6,283 nt of DNA from NCBI GenBank assembly GCA_021852225.1, contig JAJZOA010000139.1, forward strand, positions 1-6,283. Direction: 5' to 3'. The translations under genes and the position numbers were made by a program. This document shows positions 1 to 5,358 of the stretch, in pieces (the first letter of the stretch is position 1; each line of letters begins with the position of its first letter). The stretch comes from Planctomycetota bacterium. GTDB lineage: Bacteria; Planctomycetota; Phycisphaerae; WQYP01. Under the pieces are notes generated by a model that worked only from the letters and a program-made list of their open reading frames with translations, had not been told where the DNA came from and searched no databases.

Positions 1-1
1 C

Positions 2-127
2 CAGTGGCGCCTTCTGCGCAACGAACCCGTGGGGCTGGTCGGTTCGTCGGAGTGCCTGACCATCGCTTCCAGCCTGCCGCACGGCCATGTGGCGGCGGTG
101 CTTGGTACGGTGCGGAACGGGAAGTGA
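2..127 (+). pseudogene. IS1634-type transposase remnant (N-terminal region fragment)
   Basis: The frame is open from the window edge and stops at TGA 125-127, giving 41 visible residues. It contains WRLLRNEPVGLVG followed by SLPHGHVAAVLGTVR. From memory of the family, the SLPHGHVAAVLGT block is characteristic of the N-terminal part of IS1634-type (IS4 superfamily, DDE) transposases, where it is normally followed by a leucine/glycine-rich stretch such as RxLGLxxLL and several hundred more residues. Here the match ends after GTVR, and NGK plus a stop follow, so the catalytic domain is absent. This points to a broken insertion sequence whose edge lies near base 115-127. The upstream part is outside the window. 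The family call rests on one motif, so confidence is moderate. Confidence 0.55.
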
Positions 128-138
128 CAAAATGAATC

Positions 139-150
139 CCGGCGCGCCGG
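139..150. repeat. 12-base perfect palindrome between the IS remnant and the enolase gene
   Basis: CCGGCGCGCCGG is self-complementary, and the flanking bases add a U-G and a U-A pair when read on the minus strand. It lies about 95 bases past the enolase stop. On the minus strand it is followed by the moderately T-rich TTCATTTTGTC, so it could act as a weak terminator for the minus-strand operon. It has almost no loop and no true T-run, so it could equally be a chance GC palindrome or mark the edge of the transposon remnant. The rest of 128-243 shows only a short direct repeat (GGGCTAAA at 179 and 211) and a 6-base inverted repeat (200-205 with 222-227). Confidence 0.3.
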
Positions 151-243
151 AACTCCGCAAGGGTTTTATCATTTTTGTGGGCTAAACTCCGGCTTAAGTA
201 AACCGTATTGGGGCTAAAGGTCGGTTTTTGTATCAGTTCATCG

Positions 244-1548
244 TCACTTCTGAGCCATGCCAGAGCGCAGGAGTGACGAGGCGCTGCGGAAGTTCACCTT
301 TGAACCCAGAAAATTGCTTATCCGTAGAAGTTCATTCCATTTGACCATGCGCTCACTGCGGGCGAAGGACCCTACCTTAAGAATTGGTGCGTTGGTGGCC
401 ACGGCAAGATGGGCGATAAAAGCGTCTTCCGTTTCGCCGGAGCGGGCGGAGACCACTGGTAGCCAGTCGGCATCGTGCGTGAGCTTAATGGCGTTCAAAG
501 TTTCACTGACGGTGCCGATCTGATTGAGTTTTATCAGCACGGCATTGGCGAGATTATCTTTTATTCCCTGCCGTATGCGAGCGGCGTTGGTGACGAACAA
601 ATCATCGCCAATAATCGTTACGGTTTTTCCCAATTCATGCTGAATCATGGCCCAACCCGCAAGATCAATATCGGCGGCGGGGTCTTCGAGGGCTACAATA
701 GGATAACGATGACACCAATCGGTCATCATTGCACAGAATCCGGCGGAGTCGAAGGTGCGGCTTTCCAGTTTGAACTGGTAGCATTTATTTTTTTCATCGT
801 AAAGATCACTGGCTGCAATATCCAGTGACAGCGCGGCTTCCACGCCGGGGGTGTAGCCCGCCCTTTCAATTCCCGCGAGGCATAATTCCAGCGCCTGCGC
901 ATTGGTTTTAACGTGCGGCCAGAAGCCTCCTTCATCGGCGATTCCGCAGCGCTGTTTGCGTTCGGTCAGCAGATCACCAGTGGCGTGGTATATATTATGC
1001 GTTATTTCAAGCGCTTCCTCATAGCTGCGGGCACCGATGGCCATGACCATGATGTCTTGTATGTCGATGGCGCGGTTGGCGTGCAATCCGCCGCCGATAA
1101 TTTGAATTTCCGGTAATGGGAGCGTTACGGATTGTCCGGCGGCAAGGTATTCAAAAATGGGTAGAGCACGGCACCGGGCAGCGGCATCCACGGCGGCCAG
1201 GGAAACGCCGAGAATGGCATTGGCACCGAGACGGGATTTGTTTTCGGTTCCATCCAAAGCAATCAAGGCTTTATCAAGTTCACGCTGGGCGAAGACATCA
1301 TGTCCACGCAAGTGAGGGGCGATTTCGCCGGTGACATTGGCGATGGCGTGGAAAACGGATTTTCCCCGATATTTCGCGGGATCGCCATCGCGCAATTCCA
1401 AGGCCTCAAACTGGCCGGTGGATGCTCCGGACGGAACCAGGCCGTGGCCCTGGATGCCGTTTTCAAGCGTTACCTGGACCTCCAGCGTCGGGTTGCCGCG
1501 GGAATCAAAAATCTGATACGCCATGATGTCAGTTATTTCCACCGGCAT
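244..1548 (-). CDS. Divergent enolase paralog (enolase-family lyase, substrate uncertain)
   Basis: The 434-residue protein has the usual enolase length and architecture: an N-terminal capping domain with DSRGNPT (15-21) and the mobile loop PSGAST (39-44), then a TIM-barrel domain. Enolase family members abstract an alpha proton from a carboxylate bound to Mg2+ and eliminate water. Mg2+ ligands D243, E288 and D315 are present, as are E206 in ADEGG and the general-base lysine K340 in the family signature LIKLNQIG, plus K391 in LKVGS. Key positions differ from true enolases. QEFM is QDIM, so D165 replaces Glu168 of yeast. SHRSGETED is SARSGETED, so A368 replaces His373. INGGEHADN is IGGGLHANR around H156. 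It therefore probably does not serve as the main glycolytic enolase. M1 is preferred over M9 because it covers the first beta strand (ITDIMAYQIFDSRG) and has AAAGGA upstream. The start overlaps the kinase stop by 20 bases, suggesting translational coupling. The enolase superfamily assignment is very secure; the reaction is not. Confidence 0.9.
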   Translation of the reverse strand: MPVEITDIMAYQIFDSRGNPTLEVQVTLENGIQGHGLVPSGASTGQFEALELRDGDPAKYRGKSVFHAIANVTGEIAPHLRGHDVFAQRELDKALIALDGTENKSRLGANAILGVSLAAVDAAARCRALPIFEYLAAGQSVTLPLPEIQIIGGGLHANRAIDIQDIMVMAIGARSYEEALEITHNIYHATGDLLTERKQRCGIADEGGFWPHVKTNAQALELCLAGIERAGYTPGVEAALSLDIAASDLYDEKNKCYQFKLESRTFDSAGFCAMMTDWCHRYPIVALEDPAADIDLAGWAMIQHELGKTVTIIGDDLFVTNAARIRQGIKDNLANAVLIKLNQIGTVSETLNAIKLTHDADWLPVVSARSGETEDAFIAHLAVATNAPILKVGSFARSERMVKWNELLRISNFLGSKVNFRSASSLLRSGMAQK

Positions 1549-2560
1549 GATCCTTTAAAAAATCGCTGAATACCGAGCATAAGTCTTCCGTCGTGGGCCG
1601 AGGGGATAAGATGGTGTTAAGAGCGAAACGCCGAACCAGTTCCTTGTCGCTTTCACGGTTCAGATATTCCACGGGTGATTTACCATCGATACGGGCCAGC
1701 AGCAGCAGGGGCAACAATGTTGGTACCGTTGGCGCGATGAACTTGAATTTTTCCATGCCGAGATTTTCAGCATAAGCCCGCCACGCAACCTGTGCCAAAT
1801 GCACAAACTGTTGCGCCTGCGGTTGGCGATGGATGGCTTTGAGCAGCAGATGATTCAACAGAAACGCAATATCAAACGCGGGGTCGCCGAACCAGGCGAC
1901 TTCCCAGTCCAACACCACCAGTTGGGAATCGCAAAATAACATATTTTTAGGGCTGTAATCACCATGCACGAGACTTTTGTGTGGACTATGACGCAAATGA
2001 CCAATCTGTACCGCCACGGCGTTGGCGATGGTCGGATGTTTACTTGCCAGCACCTCAAAATAGGGGGAGACGCGCAACTGTCTGAAATCTTCCCATTTTC
2101 CCAATGTTTCGGTTAACTCCGTCATGGCCCATGTTCGGCGATGCAGCACCCCCAGCGTGCCGCCCGCAATCCGGGCATGACTTTCGCCGCATTGGCCATT
2201 CAACAGCAGGTGCTTCCAATTAACAAATCGCTCGTCCATGAATTCCATGATGAAATAGCCTTGGTCGCCATGCGCGGCAAGCAGGCGGGGGGCGACATTC
2301 GAGAGCAGATGTCCCATTAAACGCAGCGCTTCGATTTCCACCCGATTGCGGGAAATATCGGCTGTCCACTCTTCCTTCACGCGCAACTTTCCCAATGCCC
2401 GCTTGGCCACCAGGCGTTTGTCGCCATCCTCCACCAGATAAATATCACTGGACACGCCGCCAGCCAAAGGCATCAAACGGGCGTTTGGATTGCTGATAAC
2501 TCCGTCCCGAAAGAGCTGCTGGCGAAATTGGTCGCGGGCCGGTATCTCATCATTTTGCAT
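1529..2560 (-). CDS. APH/methylthioribose-kinase-fold small-molecule kinase
   Basis: This 343-residue cytoplasmic kinase belongs to the aminoglycoside-phosphotransferase superfamily, which also includes choline, homoserine and 5-methylthioribose kinases. Visible landmarks are the nucleotide loop GGVSSDIYLVE (34-44), a candidate ATP lysine K53 in LVAKRAL, the catalytic loop HGDYSPKN (199-206, base D201, Mg ligand N206) and the metal-binding LDWE (217-220, D218) followed by WFGDPAFD. The GGVSSDIY loop and the DWE...GDPAFD segment recall methylthioribose kinase, but no mtn genes are nearby. In this setting a sugar or sugar-derivative kinase is more likely than antibiotic resistance. The frame stays open up to an ATG at 2684-2686, but that start would overlap the isomerase gene by 100 bases and add 42 residues with no kinase features. 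The ATG at 2558-2560, 26 bases past the isomerase stop, is preferred although its Shine-Dalgarno (TTGAG) is weak. The 3' end overlaps the enolase gene by 20 bases. The substrate is unknown. Confidence 0.85.
   Translation of the reverse strand: MQNDEIPARDQFRQQLFRDGVISNPNARLMPLAGGVSSDIYLVEDGDKRLVAKRALGKLRVKEEWTADISRNRVEIEALRLMGHLLSNVAPRLLAAHGDQGYFIMEFMDERFVNWKHLLLNGQCGESHARIAGGTLGVLHRRTWAMTELTETLGKWEDFRQLRVSPYFEVLASKHPTIANAVAVQIGHLRHSPHKSLVHGDYSPKNMLFCDSQLVVLDWEVAWFGDPAFDIAFLLNHLLLKAIHRQPQAQQFVHLAQVAWRAYAENLGMEKFKFIAPTVPTLLPLLLLARIDGKSPVEYLNRESDKELVRRFALNTILSPRPTTEDLCSVFSDFLKDHAGGNN
1551..1556 (-). promoter_or_regulatory. Ribosome binding site of the enolase paralog
   Basis: AAAGGA on the minus strand lies only two bases from the ATG at 1546-1548 and inside the 3' end of the kinase gene. 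The spacing is short for a Shine-Dalgarno site, but no better site precedes M1 and the gene overlap favours re-initiation. M9 at 1522-1524 would remove the first beta strand of the fold, so M1 is kept. Confidence 0.45.
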
Positions 2561-2586
2561 ATTACACTCAAAATTCGCGCACTGTG

Positions 2587-4131
2587 TTAAGCCGACCGGC
2601 TTAGTCCGGACAATTCGGCGGGATGTTCCGATGTCAACTCCGTCACACCCAGCCAGTGGTTTAGCAACTGCAGGCTGGGTTTCCAATGACCGAATCCCAA
2701 AGACCAGTGATGATCCAGACCTTTTGCGATGATCGTTCCGATCAAATCAGTTGCGGTCCATGGCGCGGTGGGTTGCATTTCGCCGTAAACGCCGCGGAAG
2801 GGCATCTGGCAATCCATCATTTCTCCTTCAAAGGTGAAGCAACGTCCGGCGGCGGGCGATTGATACCTTACGACCGTAGCGGGTCCGGTTGTCAGTAGAA
2901 ATTCCACCATCAGACCGACAGCGGTCGTGGCATCGGCGTTTTCCAGTATGGAATGTCGCCGCGCTTCAAACTTGGTGCCCGGCTTCAGGAGTCTGGTGGG
3001 GCTGGCACCGCAATGCCACAAAGCGATGCGATTGGCGATCGAATCGACCCCGGATATATCCATCATGGTGGGAACCGCGCGTCCGTCCGACAACAGGTAC
3101 ATGGCCAGTGATGAAATCAGGCCGTGCATATCCCCTTCTTCGGCGGTACATAAACCAGCGTCATTGAGCATGGACACTGCGCCATCAGCGGCGCAGCCAT
3201 ACTGGTCGAAGAGTTCGGGCCAGCTTTTAATCGTACAGCCGATGTAGTTATGTTTCACAGCCATATCCATAATGGCCAGTCCCAGCCGCAGCGTTTGAAA
3301 AATCTGCACATCAGGCACCTCGCGCCGTGCGCACCGAGGTGAGCCGACCAGAGAATCCGCCAAGCGTTTCACTATCGTATCACTAAAAGTGCGGGCGTGT
3401 TGAAATACCGCCTCCAGATCCACACGGTCAAACCGCAGGCCAAAGCGCCGCATCACGGCCAGTTCGTCGGTTTCACCGTCATAAAAAGCCGTTACACGCG
3501 TTCCGCCAACATGCAGAAGTTTTCCGTAGCGCAGTCGCTGGCGGGCGCGGACGCTGCGGCAAAACGTCCACAAGATCGGTGGCGGTCCTTCTTGAGTCTT
3601 CTGATGTGCCCAGGCATAGCGGACGCCGAACCGCGTGAGCATATTGAGAATAAAATTCTGGCAGCAGAGACTGTTCGCGGTCAGGCGCTCGCTGTGCGGA
3701 TCGGGGAATGACCAACTCAACAGGGGCAGCGGATGATCCGTAAGCCACCGGCCCAGATAGGAGCCGATTTCACCGGCGGTGTAGGCTGCATGAAACAGAA
3801 TAATTCCGGCGAGATCGGTAGCATTCTCATTGAGCCACCGCACCAGCTCATCAGGATTCTCAAACGGCTCCGAAGCGCGGATTAGTTCAAAGGATGTTGG
3901 ATCCAGGGCAGCGCGGGCAGCCACAAATGCCCGGTCATAGCTGGCGCAGGTTTTATCCCATGGAAAGTGTATTTTTACCCCGCAACCCAGAAAGGCGATG
4001 CGTGTCGGTTTCGCAGCAGCCGGAGCGGGGATAATTTCCCGGAGACTTGCCGTGGTCAAACCCAGTTGCGGCAATTCTGGGATTGTCTGTATGGGGTCTT
4101 GAGGGTTAGCGGGTTGGAGGTTCATATTCAT
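2587..4131 (-). CDS. L-fucose/L-arabinose isomerase-fold sugar isomerase
   Basis: This 514-residue protein resembles the L-fucose isomerase-related group (COG2407 type), which interconverts aldoses and ketoses with a divalent metal. After a Pro/Ala-rich tail (1-42) comes a Rossmann-like start RIAFLGCGVKIHFPWD (44-59). The C-terminal half carries the active-site pattern: IKSWPE (301-306), AEEGDMHG (330-337, E332 matching the catalytic Glu337 of E. coli FucI), MMDISGVD (356-363, D358 matching Asp361), ALWHCGASP (370-378), and GLDHHWSLGFGHW (471-483, with a His corresponding to metal ligand His528). All three expected metal ligands therefore appear present, so it is probably an active enzyme. 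It is shorter than FucI (about 590 residues), as are other FucI-related isomerases acting on other sugars. Start M1 is supported by AAAAGGA seven bases upstream; M3 is less well placed. It is the first gene of the isomerase-kinase-enolase operon. The substrate cannot be read from the sequence. Confidence 0.85.
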   Translation of the reverse strand: MNMNLQPANPQDPIQTIPELPQLGLTTASLREIIPAPAAAKPTRIAFLGCGVKIHFPWDKTCASYDRAFVAARAALDPTSFELIRASEPFENPDELVRWLNENATDLAGIILFHAAYTAGEIGSYLGRWLTDHPLPLLSWSFPDPHSERLTANSLCCQNFILNMLTRFGVRYAWAHQKTQEGPPPILWTFCRSVRARQRLRYGKLLHVGGTRVTAFYDGETDELAVMRRFGLRFDRVDLEAVFQHARTFSDTIVKRLADSLVGSPRCARREVPDVQIFQTLRLGLAIMDMAVKHNYIGCTIKSWPELFDQYGCAADGAVSMLNDAGLCTAEEGDMHGLISSLAMYLLSDGRAVPTMMDISGVDSIANRIALWHCGASPTRLLKPGTKFEARRHSILENADATTAVGLMVEFLLTTGPATVVRYQSPAAGRCFTFEGEMMDCQMPFRGVYGEMQPTAPWTATDLIGTIIAKGLDHHWSLGFGHWKPSLQLLNHWLGVTELTSEHPAELSGLSRSA

Positions 4132-4276
4132 GAGTATATCCTTTTAAATTACTGTGTAGTTGCCCGCCGACGCCAACGGGCGAGATTATGGGTGTGGAGT
4201 TTAAAGCGGCCACAGGCGGCGTGTCTATATGATTTTTCAACGTAAGTAATACTTTTTTTCCACTTTGGCAGGCGCG
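4132..4276 (-). promoter_or_regulatory. Leader and probable promoter region of the isomerase operon
   Basis: The 145 bases between the regulator stop and the isomerase start hold no gene. Read on the minus strand they contain GTGGAAAAAAAGTATTA (from 4263) and, 22 bases later, GTTGAAAAATCATATA (from 4241). These are two similar A-tract half-sites at about two helical turns, the spacing AraC-family dimers often use. Nearer the start, GCCCG and CGGGC (4162-4166 and 4177-4181) form a 5-base inverted repeat with a 10-base loop. I see no convincing sigma70 -35/-10 pair, and no hairpin with a T-run that would terminate the regulator transcript, so read-through from the regulator gene is possible. 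Confidence 0.4.
4139..4145 (-). promoter_or_regulatory. Ribosome binding site of the isomerase gene
   Basis: AAAAGGA on the minus strand ends seven bases before the ATG at 4129-4131. This is an ideal spacing and supports M1 rather than M3 (4123-4125). Confidence 0.75.
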
Positions 4277-5167
4277 TTATCCGCCGGCCTGGTTATACAT
4301 GGCGCGATATTGCCGTGGGGTAATGCCTTTTGCGAGTTTGAAGCGGCGGTTGAAGTTGGAAAGGTTGGCAAAGCCGGAGTCCAGCGCGATGGCGGTAATG
4401 GTCTGCTCCGTTTCCCCCAAAAGTCGGCAGACATGCGCAATACGCCAATCGCCAAGATACTGGACATAGGGTTTGCCCATTTGCCGCTTAAAAAAGCGGC
4501 TGAATCCCGCCGGTGACAAACCGGCGTTGTGCGCCATTTGCGCCTGCGTCGGCGCGTTGGTCGGTGCGGTACGCAGACGCTCGATTATCTCCTCCAGCAA
4601 TTGATTATTTCGCACGGCGGGCCGGATATCGGGAGTGGCAGTACCCAGCGGTCGACATTCACTGCTCATGCCACCAGCGGCCAGCAATGCCAGAATCTCA
4701 AGGAGTTTTGCAATGCGCAATGCGGAACCGGTCGGGGCTTCATACAAATCCATAAAAATATCCCGCACGCGGGATCGCGTTTTGCCACGAATGTGTAGGC
4801 CGCGCTGAGCCACTCTTAACAGCTCGGCGATGGGCCGCATTTCCGGCAATTCCGTAAATTCTTTACCCCAGAGATTGGAACTGAATTGCGCCACCAGAGA
4901 TCGCACATGGCCCTTTTGGATTTCGGAACTCCAAGTGTGCGGCGTATCGGATCCCAACAGACATAAATCTCCTTCGGCAAATGGTTCAATGGTGTCCAGC
5001 ACAAAACGCAAGCCGCGGCCACGCAGGATCAGCGTTAATTCCACTTCCGGATGGCGGTGCCAGCGGAATTCGAAATTCTTAAGCCGAAAATCACGCACGG
5101 CAAAAGAAGTCCGCGCATCCATGGGGATGGCTTCGTCCCGAATCTGCCGTCGTCGATGGATTTGCAT
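4277..5167 (-). CDS. AraC-family transcriptional regulator with N-terminal cupin domain
   Basis: The 296-residue protein has the standard AraC/XylS layout. An N-terminal cupin sensor carries RWHRHPEVELTLILRGRG (35-52) and EGDLCLLGSDTPHTW (65-79), with histidines 37, 39 and 77 in the usual pocket or metal positions. A C-terminal domain carries two helix-turn-helix units: QAQMAHNAGLSPAGFSRFFKR (208-228), and ITAIALDSGFANLSNFNRRF (257-276) followed by KLAKGITPRQYR, which matches the family signature closely. Such proteins usually bind a sugar and activate neighbouring catabolic genes. Here it sits between the isomerase operon and a divergent sugar porter, so it probably controls both and possibly itself. 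M1 has GGCGGA six bases upstream. M16 (5120-5122) is an alternative that leaves the cupin intact; the first 15 residues (QIHRRRQIRDE) are basic and unlike the domain. The family is certain; the ligand is unknown. Confidence 0.93.
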   Translation of the reverse strand: MQIHRRRQIRDEAIPMDARTSFAVRDFRLKNFEFRWHRHPEVELTLILRGRGLRFVLDTIEPFAEGDLCLLGSDTPHTWSSEIQKGHVRSLVAQFSSNLWGKEFTELPEMRPIAELLRVAQRGLHIRGKTRSRVRDIFMDLYEAPTGSALRIAKLLEILALLAAGGMSSECRPLGTATPDIRPAVRNNQLLEEIIERLRTAPTNAPTQAQMAHNAGLSPAGFSRFFKRQMGKPYVQYLGDWRIAHVCRLLGETEQTITAIALDSGFANLSNFNRRFKLAKGITPRQYRAMYNQAGG

Positions 5168-5358
5168 AAGCGTTCCGCCGTTAAAAAAGCGATCACCAAT
5201 ATCTAAAGGGTAAAAAAAGTATCAGTTCTTTGCAACAAGCGGGAGGTGAAAGCCGGCATGCGATTACATAATCAGCAGGGCTGGCTGGACGCTCTCACGC
5301 GTTTCATGGTTTTGCGGCGGCGGGTGTTCACTGACGGCTCGGAAAGGAGAACGCGACT
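5168..5358. promoter_or_regulatory. Divergent regulatory region between the AraC gene and the sugar porter
   Basis: These 191 bases separate two divergent starts and should hold both promoters. The AraC-proximal half is A-rich and contains two related sites in the same direction: GTTAAAAAAGCGATCA (5180-5195) and GGTAAAAAAAGTATCA (5209-5224), offset by 29-30 bases or about three helical turns. The second shares AAAAAAAGTAT with a site upstream of the isomerase operon. I could not define a convincing -35/-10 pair for either direction. Minus-strand TTGCAA (5231-5236) is one possible -35 for the regulator, with a poor -10. The porter-proximal half (5240-5340) is GC-rich and includes a second strong Shine-Dalgarno, GGGAGGTG (5240-5247). 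Confidence 0.45.
5343..5350 (+). promoter_or_regulatory. Ribosome binding site of the sugar porter
   Basis: AAAGGAGA ends eight bases before the ATG at 5359-5361. This is a near-consensus Shine-Dalgarno at optimal spacing and fixes the start of the porter. Confidence 0.8.

Noticed and set aside
200..227. Possible rho-independent terminator (AAACCG...CGGTTTTT)
   Set aside because: The 6-base stem has a 16-base loop and the T-run follows it only on the plus strand, where no gene other than the broken IS fragment would use it. It does not terminate the minus-strand operon convincingly.
475..828. Plus-strand open frame of 117 codons within the enolase gene
   Set aside because: It lies wholly inside a clearly conserved minus-strand enolase and has no recognisable motif, so it is an antisense shadow.
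244..1548. Annotation as the ordinary glycolytic enolase (eno)
   Set aside because: Substitutions at the Glu168 and His373 positions and in the His159 loop, together with the sugar-operon context, argue against assigning the symbol without evidence of activity.
2561..2686. Longer kinase form starting at ATG 2684-2686
   Set aside because: It would overlap the isomerase coding region by 100 bases and adds 42 residues without kinase character. The ATG at 2558-2560 directly after the isomerase stop fits operon spacing and the fold boundary.
2927..3711. Several plus-strand open frames of about 90-106 codons within the isomerase gene
   Set aside because: The minus-strand frame carries all the active-site motifs of the isomerase family; these frames are Cys/Arg/Trp-rich shadows.
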